Positions 33,601 to 43,861 are shown, counted from the stretch's first letter. The stretch is 64,000 nt of DNA from Qipengyuania sp. S6317L1 (GCF_023015615.1 NZ_JALKAJ010000005.1:496001-560000), one strand, 5' to 3'. The notes: generated by a model not told the origin, from the letters alone. Numbers and translations are program-made.

Positions 33601-35724
33601 TTGGCGGGTTTCGAAAGCCTTGAACCGATGCTGGCGTGGGTGTGCTATCTTGCCGGGGCAATCGCTTCGGCGGGGGCGCTTGTATGGATTGCGCAATTTG
33701 GCGATCGAAATCGACCTGATCGCAAATCCGTTCTTGTGGCACTCGCGACGTGTGTCGTGTGGTGCAGCCTCTCGCTCGCCTCTGATCCTGGGTCGCTAGC
33801 AGTCGGTATCGCGGAGACCGCGCGCAATGTTGCGCTACTGGTGGTCATTTTTCACCTGTTTGCAGCCGATGGACGCGATGAAAGCCTTAAGCCAACTCGG
33901 CCTGTGATTGTCATCCTCGTCCTTGTTCAACTGCTTCAGTTGGTCCTGATCGGCGTCGATGCGCAGGCCACTTCTTTCCCGCAAGTGCTGCAGCTGACAG
34001 ATGAAATCAGCGGATTCTTCTCGATGATGGTTGCGATCGGTGCGCTGGTGCTATTGCACAACCTTTACGCAGGGGCCGCCTCCACTTCGCGCCGGATCAT
34101 CATGTGGAGTGGGATCGGGCTTGGCGGGTTCTTCGCCTATGATCTCAACCTTCACACGCTCGCCTATCTTGGCCAGGTGAACCCGCCCGTTCTGGTTTCG
34201 CTTTATGGCCTTGCGGCAGCGGTCATGGCTGTGATGATGGCTTTCGGGGCGAATTCAAGCAGCGCAGGCCTGGAGTTCAAACCGTCGCGCGCAGTCACCT
34301 TCCAAACGCTCTCGCTGCTTGTCATCGGCTCCTATCTGATTGTGATGGTCATTGTGACGCGCAGTTTGGCGCTCTTGGGTGGAGATGTCGCACGCGCCAG
34401 CCAGATCGCGTTTGTTGTGTTTGCCATTGCGGCCGCCGCTATCTGGCTGCCATCGCATCGGATCAGGCGCTCGGTGCGGGTGATGGCCGCCAAGCACTTG
34501 TTCCAGCATCGTTACGATTACCGCGAAGAGTGGCTTCGCTTCACGCGGACCATCGGCCATGTCTCGAACAATCGCAGCAGCTTTCAGGAGCGCGCGGTAA
34601 AGGCGCTTGCCGACATTACCGAAAGTCCGGCGGGTCTGCTGCTGATGCCTAACGAAGAAGCGCAGCTTGAGCTTAATGCGCGGTGGAACTGGCCGACCCT
34701 GGACGTTCCCGCCATCGCGAGCGACTATAAGCTGCCTGGTCTGCTGGAACAGCACAATCACATTCTCGCTCTCGATGAGGCGCGTTCCGGTATCGAGTAT
34801 TTTGGCGAACTTGACCATGTTCCGGCGTGGCTGCTCGAAGCCGAGGATGCGTGGGCGCTTGTTCCGCTTATTCACTTCGACAGGCTGGTTGGCGTCATCG
34901 TTCTTGCCCGCCCTCCCATTGAGCGCAGGCTCGACTGGGAAGATTTCGATCTGCTGCGGGTCGGTGGTCAGCAACTGGCAAGCTATCTGGCCGAGCAGGC
35001 CGGACAGCAAGCCTTGATGGACGCAAGCCGTTTCGACGAGTTCAATCGGCGCATGGCGTTTGTCATGCACGACATCAAGAACATCGCGAGCCAGCTGTCG
35101 CTCCTTTCGCGCAACGCTGAGAAACACGCCGATAATCCCGATTTTCGCGCCGATATGCTCGTCACTTTGCGCAATTCTTCGGACAAGCTGAACATCCTGC
35201 TCGATCGCCTGGGACGGTATGGTTCGGGCCAAGCGCAAGAAGTGCGCGAGCTTGATCTCAATGACCTCGCAGTCAGGGTCCGTGATCGTTTTAAAGGCGT
35301 GCATCCCGTTTCGTTCGCGCGCACTGAACCGGTAAGAGTGCTTGCCGATGAAGAGGCGCTCGAACAGGCGCTGCTTCATCTCGTCCAGAACGCCGTTGAC
35401 GCAAGCGATGATGATGATGCCGAGGTGATCTTGAACACTTCGCGTGATGGCTTCAGCGGATCAATCGAAGTTGTTGATGTCGGCGCTGGCATGACACCTG
35501 AATTCGTGCGCACCGGGCTGTTCAAACCGTTCGTGTCATCCAAACAGGGCGGGTTCGGCATTGGAGCATTTGAAGCACGCGAAATGGTCAAGGCGATGGG
35601 CGGCAGGCTCACCGTCGAAAGCCGCGAAGGGTTGGGAACGCGCTTTAGCGTAAGCCTGCCAGTCCCCGAAGCGGCGCGACTGCGCGATGCGAGCACTTCC
35701 GCCGCCCAAATTATCGACCACTAA
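33601..35724 (+). CDS. prsK: XrtA/PEP-CTERM system sensor histidine kinase PrsK
   Basis: A histidine kinase of about 707 residues. Roughly eight N-terminal membrane helices (to about residue 290) precede a GAF-like domain (about 320-470), then the kinase core. The H-box is FVMHDIKNIASQLS, followed by VQNAVDAS (N-box), DVGAGM (G1) and FGIGAFEAREMV (G2). The start is uncertain: no ATG fits, and TTG at 33601 is preceded by GGAAGGGG at 33582-33589; ATG at 33628 and TTG at 33577 are alternatives. It pairs with PrsR 26 bp downstream. These pairs control sigma-54 genes of exosortase-associated surface matrices. Confidence 0.87.
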   Translation: MAGFESLEPMLAWVCYLAGAIASAGALVWIAQFGDRNRPDRKSVLVALATCVVWCSLSLASDPGSLAVGIAETARNVALLVVIFHLFAADGRDESLKPTRPVIVILVLVQLLQLVLIGVDAQATSFPQVLQLTDEISGFFSMMVAIGALVLLHNLYAGAASTSRRIIMWSGIGLGGFFAYDLNLHTLAYLGQVNPPVLVSLYGLAAAVMAVMMAFGANSSSAGLEFKPSRAVTFQTLSLLVIGSYLIVMVIVTRSLALLGGDVARASQIAFVVFAIAAAAIWLPSHRIRRSVRVMAAKHLFQHRYDYREEWLRFTRTIGHVSNNRSSFQERAVKALADITESPAGLLLMPNEEAQLELNARWNWPTLDVPAIASDYKLPGLLEQHNHILALDEARSGIEYFGELDHVPAWLLEAEDAWALVPLIHFDRLVGVIVLARPPIERRLDWEDFDLLRVGGQQLASYLAEQAGQQALMDASRFDEFNRRMAFVMHDIKNIASQLSLLSRNAEKHADNPDFRADMLVTLRNSSDKLNILLDRLGRYGSGQAQEVRELDLNDLAVRVRDRFKGVHPVSFARTEPVRVLADEEALEQALLHLVQNAVDASDDDDAEVILNTSRDGFSGSIEVVDVGAGMTPEFVRTGLFKPFVSSKQGGFGIGAFEAREMVKAMGGRLTVESREGLGTRFSVSLPVPEAARLRDASTSAAQIIDH

Positions 35725-35750
35725 ACACCAAGTGAAGAAGAGGCCGCCTG

Positions 35751-37115
35751 ATGGCTGATAAAAAACCCGTTTTGCTCGTCATTGAAGATGATGAAGGCCT
35801 GCAAGCCCAATTGAAATGGGCCTATGAGGATTTTGAAGTCGTGATCGCTGGCGACCGCGACAGCGCAATTGCGGCGCTTCGCAGCGAGGCGCCTGCGGTT
35901 GTCACCCTCGATCTCGGGCTGCCGCCTGATCCGGATGGTACGACAGAGGGTTTCGCTGTGCTTGATGCGATCATGGCACTGAAGCCTGATACGAAAGTGA
36001 TCGTGGCGAGCGGACACGGCGCGCGCGAAAGTGCGCTTCAGGCGATTGAGCGTGGAGCCTATGATTTTTACCAGAAGCCGGTCGATATCGAACAGCTTGG
36101 CCTGATCGTCCGGCGGGCGTTCAACCTTCACACAATCGAGGATGAGAACCGCCGATTGGTCGCTCATGCAAGCGAGGACAAGACAGTTCTCGGTCGCTTA
36201 ATCACTGGCGCGCCAGAAATGGTCAAGGTTGCTCGAACGATTGAACGGGTGGCTTCGACCAATGTCTCGGTCATGCTTTTGGGTGCGAGCGGCACAGGCA
36301 AGGAACTGCTTGCGCAAGGCCTGCATGAGGCCAGCAACCGCCGCGATAAACCTTTCGTTGCAATCAATTGCGCCGCGATCCCGGAAAACCTTTTGGAAAG
36401 CGAGCTTTTCGGTCACGAGAAAGGCGCATTTACCGGCGCTGTCAAAACCACCGAAGGAAAGATCGAGAGCGCCAATGGCGGCACGCTCTTCCTCGATGAG
36501 GTGGGGGATATCCCACTGCCTTTGCAGGTGAAGCTCCTGCGTTTCCTTCAAGAGCGCACCATTGAACGCATCGGCGGGCGCAAGACTATCGCGGTCGACA
36601 CTCGCATCGTTTGCGCAACCCACCAGAACCTTGAGAGCATGATTGGCGAGGGTACTTTCCGCGAAGACCTGTTCTATCGCCTGGCCGAGATTGTCGTGCG
36701 TATTCCCGGTCTAGCAGAGCGGCATGGTGACGCCGTTCTGCTCGCCAAGGCGTTCCTCAAGCGTTTTGCTGCGGAAATGAACCCGGCGGTCACTGGTTTT
36801 GCGCCTGATGCCCTTCGCGCGATTGATGGTCACGAATGGCCCGGCAATGTGCGCGAGCTTGAAAATCGGGTGAAGCGCGCTGTTATTATGGCCGATGGCA
36901 AACTTGTAGCGGCGGCGGATCTCGATTTTGAAGGCGAAGAGGATGAGGACGCGGAGGTCCTCAATCTCAAGTCTGCCCGTGAACAGTCGGACCGCAAGGT
37001 GATCCGCCATGCTCTGGCGCGCAGCGAGGGCAATATTTCGAGCACTGCCAAGCTTCTCGGGATCAGTCGTCCGACCTTGTACGATCTGCTCAAACAATAT
37101 GATTTGCAGGTGTAG
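35751..37115 (+). CDS. prsR: PEP-CTERM-box response regulator PrsR (sigma-54 activator)
   Basis: A 454-residue NtrC-type activator. The receiver domain carries the phospho-acceptor Asp54 (TLDLG). The AAA+ domain has Walker A GASGTGKE from residue 178 and the sigma-54-contact loop GAFTGA at 225-230. A Fis-type HTH ends the protein ([21 protein letters not shown]). The AAA+ domain remodels sigma-54 RNA polymerase at -24/-12 promoters. It is encoded with its kinase PrsK; no convincing -24/-12 promoter was found in the neighbouring intergenic sequences, so its targets are probably elsewhere. Confidence 0.9.
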   Translation: MADKKPVLLVIEDDEGLQAQLKWAYEDFEVVIAGDRDSAIAALRSEAPAVVTLDLGLPPDPDGTTEGFAVLDAIMALKPDTKVIVASGHGARESALQAIERGAYDFYQKPVDIEQLGLIVRRAFNLHTIEDENRRLVAHASEDKTVLGRLITGAPEMVKVARTIERVASTNVSVMLLGASGTGKELLAQGLHEASNRRDKPFVAINCAAIPENLLESELFGHEKGAFTGAVKTTEGKIESANGGTLFLDEVGDIPLPLQVKLLRFLQERTIERIGGRKTIAVDTRIVCATHQNLESMIGEGTFREDLFYRLAEIVVRIPGLAERHGDAVLLAKAFLKRFAAEMNPAVTGFAPDALRAIDGHEWPGNVRELENRVKRAVIMADGKLVAAADLDFEGEEDEDAEVLNLKSAREQSDRKVIRHALARSEGNISSTAKLLGISRPTLYDLLKQYDLQV

Positions 37116-37155
37116 TCTCGACAAGCGGGTTTGATCAGGGCAGTGCGCGGCCACA

Positions 37156-38121
37156 ATGATGTCGCGCCTGTCTGTTCTTGCCGATCCGATGATCGTGGTG
37201 CTGATCACCACGACGCTTTTGGCGACCGTGGTTCCAGCGGCAGGTGAGGCGCGGGGCATTGCCCAGAATGTTTCCAATGTCGCGATTTTTCTGTTGTTTC
37301 TGGTCAATGGCATGCGCATTGCGCGCGGGGAAATTGCCGAAGGCCTTGCGAACTGGCGGTTTTTCGTGCCGCTTTTCGCGTGGGTTTTCGGAGCGATGGC
37401 GCTTATTGGATTAGGCCTTTCGACGCTTGCCTCTGGCCTACTTCCGCCGCTTGTCGCGCTTGGCTTCCTGTTTCTGGGTGCGCTGCCTTCCACGATCCAA
37501 TCTGCGACGTCTTACACCAGCCTTGCAGGCGGCAACGTCGCGCTTTCCGTAGTGGGGGCTGCTCTCATCAACATCGCCGGAGTTTTCATCACGGCCCCGC
37601 TTTTCGCGCTTCTGGCAGGTGGGGAAACGGTCGATGTTGGCTCCGAGACGATTGTGCGTATCGGCATGATCCTCATCCTGCCTTTCCTAATTGGCCAGGC
37701 ACTGCAGGGTTGGACGATTGACTGGCTAAGGACACGCAAATCAGATGTCGCCTGGCTTGACCGGATCGTCATCGGCATTGCCGTGTATGTCGCTTTCTCA
37801 GGCGCGATCGAGCAAGGGCTTGGCCAGATGTTTACCCTTCTTGGTTGGGCCGCGCTGATCGGCCTCATCATGGTCTATCTTGTCGCTGCATCTGGCGGCG
37901 CGTGGGTCACTGGCGGGCTTCTCAACATCTCTCGCGAAGACCGGATCGCTTTCCTTTTCGCCGGTGCGCAAAAGAGCGTAGCCATCGGCGCGCCGCTCGC
38001 GGCCATTCTGTTCGCGCCCGACGTAGCAGGCTTCGTCATCGCGCCGCTGCTGCTGTATCATCTGCTCCAGCTGCTTATCGCAGCGCCGCTCGCCAATTTT
38101 CTGGCCAAGTCTAGGATTTAG
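37156..38121 (+). CDS. Bile acid:sodium symporter (SLC10/SBF-like) family transporter
   Basis: A 321-residue polytopic protein with about nine or ten hydrophobic helices and the SBF-like pattern NGMRIARGE near helix 2, [18 protein letters not shown], and [18 protein letters not shown]. It belongs to the YfeH/SLC10A7-like branch; transported substrate unknown. It starts with tandem ATGs at 37156/37159. Its 3' end overlaps panB convergently by 11 nt. Confidence 0.85.
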   Translation: MMSRLSVLADPMIVVLITTTLLATVVPAAGEARGIAQNVSNVAIFLLFLVNGMRIARGEIAEGLANWRFFVPLFAWVFGAMALIGLGLSTLASGLLPPLVALGFLFLGALPSTIQSATSYTSLAGGNVALSVVGAALINIAGVFITAPLFALLAGGETVDVGSETIVRIGMILILPFLIGQALQGWTIDWLRTRKSDVAWLDRIVIGIAVYVAFSGAIEQGLGQMFTLLGWAALIGLIMVYLVAASGGAWVTGGLLNISREDRIAFLFAGAQKSVAIGAPLAAILFAPDVAGFVIAPLLLYHLLQLLIAAPLANFLAKSRI

Positions 38122-38983
38122 GCTGGTAGGTCTGATCTTCGGTCGGAAATGTGCGTTCGCGCACTTCCTCGGCGTAGTGCGCGACCGTTTTCTCAATGAC
38201 GGAAGCAATATCCTCATACTTCTTCACAAAGCGCGGGACGCGTTCAAACATGCCGAGCATATCTTCGGTCACCAGCACTTGCCCGTCACACTGGTTTGAT
38301 GCGCCAATGCCAATTGTCGGACACGACACCGCTTTCGTCGCCTCGATCGCGATGGGTTCGAGCACGCCTTCGAGCACGATCGCAAACGCTCCCGCTTTGT
38401 CCAGGGCAACAGCATCGCTGACGATCTTTTCTGCTTCTGCATCGGATCGCCCGCGAGCCATGTAACCGCCGAGCACGTTGACCGCCTGCGGGGTGAGACC
38501 AACGTGCCCCATCACCGGGATGCCGCGCGTGTTGAGGAATTCAACCGTCTCGGCCATCGCCTCGCCGCCTTCAAGCTTCACCGCAGCCGCGCCCGTTTGC
38601 TTGAGCAGGAATGACGCGCTTTCAAACGCTTGCTCTTTGCTCGCCTCGTAGGAGCCGAAGGGCATGTCCACGACCACCACCGAGTGATAGCTTCCGCGCA
38701 CCACCGCCGCGCCGTGATTGGCCATCATTTCGAGCGTCACCGGGACGGTCGAAGGCAGGCCGTAAATCACTTGAGCCAGCGAATCTCCAACTAGCAGCAA
38801 ATCGCAATGCGCATCCAACAGTTGTGCCTGACGCGCGGTGTAGGCGGTCAGCATCACCAGTGGGTCCTCGGTCACCCCGTCCTTTTTGCGCGCCCTGATG
38901 CGCGGCACGGTCAGCCGTTTCATCGGCTGCGGGGTGGGGTTGGCTCGGCTTGTGCTCGTATCGAGCTGGAATGTTGTCGACAT
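38111..38983 (-). CDS. panB: 3-methyl-2-oxobutanoate hydroxymethyltransferase
   Basis: A 290-residue ketopantoate hydroxymethyltransferase, the first step of pantothenate and CoA synthesis. Landmarks are [27 protein letters not shown] (metal Asp), [40 protein letters not shown] and [15 protein letters not shown]. The first about 20 residues ([19 protein letters not shown]) are non-conserved; the ATG at 38983 is accepted but MKRLTVPRI 20 codons later is an alternative. panC is not adjacent. Confidence 0.95.
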   Translation of the reverse strand: MSTTFQLDTSTSRANPTPQPMKRLTVPRIRARKKDGVTEDPLVMLTAYTARQAQLLDAHCDLLLVGDSLAQVIYGLPSTVPVTLEMMANHGAAVVRGSYHSVVVVDMPFGSYEASKEQAFESASFLLKQTGAAAVKLEGGEAMAETVEFLNTRGIPVMGHVGLTPQAVNVLGGYMARGRSDAEAEKIVSDAVALDKAGAFAIVLEGVLEPIAIEATKAVSCPTIGIGASNQCDGQVLVTEDMLGMFERVPRFVKKYEDIASVIEKTVAHYAEEVRERTFPTEDQTYQPKS

Positions 38984-39402
38984 GGGGGCTGTCTCTAATG
39001 GTCAGGGCGCGAAAGGCAAAAAATTTTGAGGTTGAGGCCAGAGTTATCGGATGAGCTGGATTGTCTTCGAGGTGACACGATCGCCGGGTGGGTAAGTCAG
39101 TATTGGGTCGGGAAGTTAAGCAATTTCAGTTGCTTGGGTGTGAGGCCGCACTGCTTTCTTCTCCGGAAGCTTTTCGCCTTGAGATACGAACACAAAAGCG
39201 GGCTTTGCCACAGCGATTGTCGAGCCGGACGAAGAGAAGCGGGTCACGCAGCCTTCTGTGCACAAAATTGCACCTCAATCATCGCTTGATAACCGCCACG
39301 TTCCCCTTGGCGTTTGGTTAAAATCGTTGCACAACCCCGCTCCAAGAGTTGAGGGTTAAGTGCCGCTTAAAAGGCGCTCGCAAAAAAGGGACTTATCAAA
39401 CA
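38984..39402. other. Intergenic region with no recognised element
   Basis: 419 bp between panB and the sodium symporter gene. Several short frames exist but none has a plausible ribosome binding site, codon pattern or recognisable protein. I see no tRNA, terminator or repeat here. The region must hold the divergent promoters of the two flanking genes. Confidence 0.5.
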
Positions 39403-40803
39403 ATGGCAGCATCCAGCGTCGGGCACGAAAACTGGTCATCGCGCAGCGCGTTTATCCTTGCGGCCGTTGGGTCGGCTGTAGGCCTTGGCAATATGTGGCG
39501 ATTTCCTGCTGAAGCTGGCGAAAACGGCGGTGGTGCCTTTGTTCTATTCTATATCTTCTGCGTGCTGCTGATCGGTTTGCCGGTGCTTTTGTCCGAGGTT
39601 CTGATCGGCCGCCACGGCCAGGCTAATGCGCCTGAATCGGTGCGCCGGCTTGCTCGCGATTCAAATGCGTCGGGTGGCTGGGGATTTATCGGTTCCATAG
39701 GTGTCTTTGCCGCTTTCCTCATCCTCAGCTTCTACTGCGTCGTTGGCGGTTGGGTGGTTTATTACATCGGCATTTTTGCAGGCGATCTGTTCCAGACCGG
39801 GCTCACTGGTGGAGCGTTTGAAGGGCGCGCAGCCGAAGATGTCGAGGGGCTGCTGCCGGGCCTGTTTGGCAATGGCGCGATGATGGTTGGGCTGAACCTC
39901 GGTTTCCTTGCGGCTACGATGTTTTTTGTCGCGCGCGGGGTGTCGAGCGGGATCGAATGGGTTGCGGTCTATCTTATGCCGCTGTTCTTTCTGCTCTTCC
40001 TTGGCATTACCATTTATGGCGCGTTCACCGGTAACTTTGGTGATGCGGTTGCCTATCTGTTTACGTTCGATTTTTCCAAGCTCACCCCGGCAGTGATGTT
40101 GGCTGCGGTCGGGCAGGCGTTCTTCTCGCTGTCGCTCGGTGTTGCCGGCATGATGACCTACGGCGCCTATGCCAACCGCGAAACCAATTTGGGCCACACT
40201 TCGGGGATTATCGCAGGCGCGGATACCGCCGTGGCGCTGCTCGCGGGGCTGGCAATTTTCCCGATCGTCTTCGCCGCCGGATTGTCGGCAAGCATCGGGC
40301 CGGGTCTCATGTTCCAATCATTGCCTATCGCGTTCCAGGCGATGCCGTTTGGCTCGCTTATCGGCCTTGCGTTTTTCATCATGATCTTTTTCGCAGCGCT
40401 CACCAGCTCGGTTTCGCTGCTCGAAGCGCCGACTGCGTGGACTTATGAAAGGTTCAAGATCACGCGACCTCTCGCGACGGTGATTGTGGGGCTGGGTGCG
40501 GCTGTTCTGGGTGTATTATCGGCGTTGTCTTTCAACACTCTCGGTGAGTTCTATCCGCTGGGCTTCATCCCGCTCTTTGCGGAAACCAATTTCTTCGACA
40601 CACTCGATGGCGTGACGGCGAAGCTGTTCATGCCGATTGGCGCGATCCTGACGTGCATTTTTGTGGGCTGGATTGCCGATGCGCGGCTGATCGACAACGA
40701 GAACGGTCTTGATGGCGGACTGCACCTTTTGTGGCGGGTGTTGGTGCGCTTTGTGTGCCCGATTGTTCTCACCGTGATTTTGGTGATGGGGCTGCTCGCT
40801 TAA
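39403..40803 (+). CDS. Sodium-dependent transporter, neurotransmitter:sodium symporter family
   Basis: A 466-residue NSS-family symporter with about 11-12 membrane helices. The Na+ site in helix 1 is AAVGSAVGLGNMWRFP, followed by ENGGGAFVLFY; helix 6 has GQAFFSLSLGVAGMMTYGAY. Bacterial members (LeuT-like) move amino acids with Na+. The open frame starts 18 codons earlier, but the ATG at 39403 follows AAAAAAGGGA and matches the family N-terminus (HENWSSRSAFI). A strong terminator follows. Confidence 0.92.
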   Translation: MAASSVGHENWSSRSAFILAAVGSAVGLGNMWRFPAEAGENGGGAFVLFYIFCVLLIGLPVLLSEVLIGRHGQANAPESVRRLARDSNASGGWGFIGSIGVFAAFLILSFYCVVGGWVVYYIGIFAGDLFQTGLTGGAFEGRAAEDVEGLLPGLFGNGAMMVGLNLGFLAATMFFVARGVSSGIEWVAVYLMPLFFLLFLGITIYGAFTGNFGDAVAYLFTFDFSKLTPAVMLAAVGQAFFSLSLGVAGMMTYGAYANRETNLGHTSGIIAGADTAVALLAGLAIFPIVFAAGLSASIGPGLMFQSLPIAFQAMPFGSLIGLAFFIMIFFAALTSSVSLLEAPTAWTYERFKITRPLATVIVGLGAAVLGVLSALSFNTLGEFYPLGFIPLFAETNFFDTLDGVTAKLFMPIGAILTCIFVGWIADARLIDNENGLDGGLHLLWRVLVRFVCPIVLTVILVMGLLA

Positions 40804-40818
40804 GTTTTGCCGAAAATG

Positions 40819-40844
40819 GGAGGAGTGCGCACTTGCACTCCTCC
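40819..40844 (+). terminator. Rho-independent terminator after the NSS symporter gene
   Basis: Perfect 10-bp stem (GGAGGAGTGC / GCACTCCTCC) with a 6-nt loop, followed by TTCTTA. It insulates imuA from read-through. Confidence 0.8.
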
Positions 40845-40854
40845 TTCTTATGTG

Positions 40855-40869
40855 GAACATAATGGGAAC
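40855..40869 (+). promoter_or_regulatory. LexA (SOS) box upstream of imuA
   Basis: GAAC-N7-GAAC (equivalent to GTTC-N7-GTTC on the other strand), the direct-repeat operator of alphaproteobacterial LexA. It lies 36-50 bp upstream of the imuA ATG and just after the terminator of the preceding gene, so it should govern the imuA-imuB transcript. Confidence 0.88.
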
Positions 40870-40904
40870 AAAGGGGCTCTGGGCGAGTCTCTTCACCTGT
40901 TCCT

Positions 40905-41834
40905 ATGACCCAATCGGCTTCTCCTTCCCGGCCTGACGCGCCGCCCGTTCTGCACCTCTCCGGTGTGGACACCGCTGCTTTGTCGAAGCCTCTTCTTTCT
41001 GGACAGCGCGAGGCGCGGTGGCGTCCGGGCCTTGCTGACCAACCTTTGCATAGCGAGATTTTTGCAAGCGCGCGTGATGCCAGCGGGGCAGGGCTGGCGA
41101 TGGCCCTGGCGCGCGATGCGCTGAGTTCTTCCGGATCGGTTGCGGGTGAGAAGGAACATGCTCTGGCCGAGGCGGAAGATCTGCGCCAAGTGCTCTGGGT
41201 GCAGGACAGCCGCGCGATTGCAATGAACGGACGACCCTATCTCTACGGGCTTCCCGAAGAATGGCGCGAGCGGCTGATCTGTGTCGAGGCGAATACTCCC
41301 GAAGATGCGCTGTTTGCCCTCGAAGAGGGGCTCAAATGCCGCGACCTGATGTGCGTGATCGGAGAGATTGCGGGTAATCCGCGCGCGCTCGATTTCACCG
41401 CGTCGAGAAGGTTGAGCCTGACGGCGGAAAAGCACGGTGTTGCGCTGTGGCTGGTGCGGCTTGAGGCCGAAGCGGATTTGTCCTCGGCGCGTATGCGTTG
41501 GAGGGCACGCCCTGCGGTGTCTGAAAGCCCGCGCTGGAATGCAACCGCTCCGGGCGAGCCTATGTGGCAGGCCGAGCTTTTCCGCGCCCGCTCCCATGCG
41601 CCGGGGGAATGGACGCTGAGTTCCCAGGACGGTCGATTGTGCGTGCCCAAACCGCCCAGGCAATCCGTCAAAGAAGCCGCCAAAGAACCCACCAAAGAAA
41701 CCGGGCATCCTCTCGAGCATACACGCAATGTCCCTTTCAAACCTCCCAAGCATCCCCAGAAAAGACCGGCGCATTCTGGCAATCTGGTGCGCGCAACTTT
41801 CGGTCGATCGCTGGCAGCTGTCGCGAGGGGCTGA
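40905..41834 (+). CDS. imuA: SOS mutagenesis accessory protein ImuA
   Basis: A 309-residue ImuA (ImuA/SulA-related RecA-like fold), a partner of ImuB and DnaE2 in inducible translesion synthesis. Visible: LHSEIFASARDASGAGLAM (the usual hallmark around residue 48), LWVQDSRAIAMNGRPYLYGL, RLICVEANTPEDALFALEEGL and RRLSLTAEKHGVALWLVR. The Lys/Pro-rich tail (KEAAKEPTKETGHP) is not conserved. The gene overlaps imuB by 107 nt in another frame, which is long. A LexA box lies upstream. Confidence 0.9.
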   Translation: MTQSASPSRPDAPPVLHLSGVDTAALSKPLLSGQREARWRPGLADQPLHSEIFASARDASGAGLAMALARDALSSSGSVAGEKEHALAEAEDLRQVLWVQDSRAIAMNGRPYLYGLPEEWRERLICVEANTPEDALFALEEGLKCRDLMCVIGEIAGNPRALDFTASRRLSLTAEKHGVALWLVRLEAEADLSSARMRWRARPAVSESPRWNATAPGEPMWQAELFRARSHAPGEWTLSSQDGRLCVPKPPRQSVKEAAKEPTKETGHPLEHTRNVPFKPPKHPQKRPAHSGNLVRATFGRSLAAVARG

Positions 41835-43368
41835 GGCTGAAGAGGGGCGCGCGAATGAAGGTGAGGGCGAACCGCCAACCGCCCTCATCACCGAGACCGC
41901 CCATGGCCCGCGTATTGATGCGGTAAATGACAGCGGTGCCCGCGTGGGCGCAAGGGTGGGCATGATGCTCGCCGATGCGCGCGCACTTTATCCGAACCTC
42001 AAGACCGCGCCTTCCGATCCTGCGGGTGATCTCGCGTGCCTTGAGAAGCTTGCTGTGTGGGCGCAGCGCTGGGGCCCGTGGAGCGCGCTTGATCCGCCCG
42101 ATGGCCTGCTCGTCGATGTGACAGCGGTTGCGCATCTATTTGGCAGTGAGGGCAGGCTTATCGCCGACGTCGAGCGTGCTTTTGCCAAGCGCCATCTGCG
42201 AGTGCGCGCGGCCATTGCCCCCACGGCGGGTGCGGCCTGGGCGATGGCGCATTACGGCCCGCGCGGTAGCATCATCAATCCTTCCCACTCAGGCGAAGAT
42301 TTCATTCGTCACCTCGCAGACCTTCCCGCAGCAGCGCTGCGCCTTGACCAGGATGTTCTTACCGTCCTTCGCCGCCTCGGCCTCCAGCGCCTCGGCGATC
42401 TGGCTGATATTGCGCGCGGCGCCACAAGCCGCAGCGAAGCCGCTGCAAGAGACGCGCTTCGCCGCCGGTTTCGCGGTCGCAAATCGCCCGCTGCCAACCC
42501 GCTCATCCGCTTGGACCAGTTGCTCGGCCGCGTGCCTGAACCGCTGCTTCCGGTGGTGCCTGAACAGATGCCGCTCGTGCAGCGCCGCTTGATGGAGCCC
42601 TTGCGCCACCGCTCGCTGCTCGACCAGGTGCTGGAGGACCTGGCGCAGGACATGGCGCGCGAACTCGAAGCTCAGGGGAAGGGGGCAAGGAGACTTGAAC
42701 TCGGCATGTGGCGGGTCGATGGCGAGGTGATCGTGCGGCGCCTCGAACTCGCTGCCGCGACACGCGATCCTCAACACATTACCCGCCTGTTCGGAGAAAA
42801 GCTTGAAGGGATAGAGGCAGGCTTCGGGATCGAAACCGTGCGGCTGCGCGCTTCTTGGGCGGAACCCTTGGCCGCCAGCCAAGCTGATGTCGAAGAGGCC
42901 GCTGCGCGCCACGGCACCTCGCTTTCGGCCTGCGTTGACCGGCTCACCGTGCGGCTTGGCCCGAATGCGGTGCGCCGCCCTGTGCCCCGTGCCAGCCATT
43001 TGCCCGAACGCGCACAAAGCTGGCAACCTGCGCTCGCCCCTGTGCCTGCGCTGCGCACGCCCAGCTTCTCGCGCAAGAGGCCGCTCAAGCTGCTCGACCG
43101 GCCAGAGGCAATCTCCGTCCTTTACGCTTCTCCCGATGGCTATCCCCAGCGCTTTCGCTGGCGTGGCCAAGTGCATGAGGTGGCGCGCGTCGAGGGGCCT
43201 GAGCGGATTGCACCTGAATGGTGGCGCGAGCGTTCGACCACGCGGCTGCGTGATTATTATGCCATCGAGGATGCGCATGGCGCGCGCTACTGGATATATC
43301 GCTCCGGCATTCTGGGCGATGGCCGCGGGGGGACACCGCACTGGTATCTCCACGCAATTGCCACATGA
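41728..43368 (+). CDS. imuB: Catalytically inactive Y-family polymerase homologue ImuB
   Basis: A 546-residue ImuB, which bridges the beta clamp, ImuA and DnaE2. The Y-family fold starts at RRILAIWCAQLSVDRW, where active enzymes have acidic DxD residues, and the second acidic site is GLLVDVTAVAHLFG without the SxDE pair, so it should be inactive. HhH (LGLQRLGDLADI) and little-finger regions follow. The C-terminal DUF6504-like segment (EWWRERSTTRLRDYYAIED, YWIYRSG) is typical of alphaproteobacterial ImuB. A clear QLxLF clamp motif is not obvious; ASQADV or EQMPLV occupy comparable places. The start overlaps imuA. Confidence 0.92.
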   Translation: MSLSNLPSIPRKDRRILAIWCAQLSVDRWQLSRGAEAEEGRANEGEGEPPTALITETAHGPRIDAVNDSGARVGARVGMMLADARALYPNLKTAPSDPAGDLACLEKLAVWAQRWGPWSALDPPDGLLVDVTAVAHLFGSEGRLIADVERAFAKRHLRVRAAIAPTAGAAWAMAHYGPRGSIINPSHSGEDFIRHLADLPAAALRLDQDVLTVLRRLGLQRLGDLADIARGATSRSEAAARDALRRRFRGRKSPAANPLIRLDQLLGRVPEPLLPVVPEQMPLVQRRLMEPLRHRSLLDQVLEDLAQDMARELEAQGKGARRLELGMWRVDGEVIVRRLELAAATRDPQHITRLFGEKLEGIEAGFGIETVRLRASWAEPLAASQADVEEAAARHGTSLSACVDRLTVRLGPNAVRRPVPRASHLPERAQSWQPALAPVPALRTPSFSRKRPLKLLDRPEAISVLYASPDGYPQRFRWRGQVHEVARVEGPERIAPEWWRERSTTRLRDYYAIEDAHGARYWIYRSGILGDGRGGTPHWYLHAIAT

Positions 43369-43422
43369 ATGCGTAAAGAAATTAAGGATAGAATTTAGGA
43401 AATTCTTACTGTCTTTTGCGTA

Positions 43423-43812
43423 ATGATCGGGTTCACCGACTTTAGCGACACCACGGAGACGGCGCGCATGGCGAGTTTGCCGCAGAACAATAACCCAAGA
43501 GCGTCTCAACGGCGTCCCTTGCACCTGTTGATCAAGGGCCGCGTTCAATCACGCTCGATCTATGCCAAACTCATTGATATTTCAGAGGGCGGCTGCAAGA
43601 TTTGTGCAACCGAAGGCTTCGCCAATCTGGGCGAAAGGGTGACCATCCGTGTTAACGGGATCAACACCCCGCTGGGCAAGGTCGCATGGGTCGAGGGCAA
43701 AATGGCAGGGGTGACATTTGAAAGCCCGATGCACGTCGCCGTGCTCGATCACCTGTGCGCAAATGTTTATGATGCAACAGACTATCAAAAACAGCGTATG
43801 CACCAAATGTGA
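43423..43812 (+). CDS. PilZ-domain protein
   Basis: A 129-residue single-domain PilZ protein, a c-di-GMP receptor family. The binding signature is present: RxxxR as RASQR (26-30), followed by DISEGG (52-57), matching (D/N)xSxxG. The rest is the beta barrel (KVAWVEGKMAGVTFE). An alternative ATG at 43468 would still retain the motifs. It sits between the two SOS operons with no evident link to them. Confidence 0.82.
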   Translation: MIGFTDFSDTTETARMASLPQNNNPRASQRRPLHLLIKGRVQSRSIYAKLIDISEGGCKICATEGFANLGERVTIRVNGINTPLGKVAWVEGKMAGVTFESPMHVAVLDHLCANVYDATDYQKQRMHQM

Positions 43813-43861
43813 TCGCTAGCAGGCGATGCGCTTGACCGGCGTTGCCATTGTTCAGACACAA

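Noticed and set aside
39026..39321. Short overlapping plus-strand frames between panB and the sodium symporter
   Set aside because: No ribosome binding site, cysteine- and arginine-rich composition unlike neighbours, no recognisable similarity.
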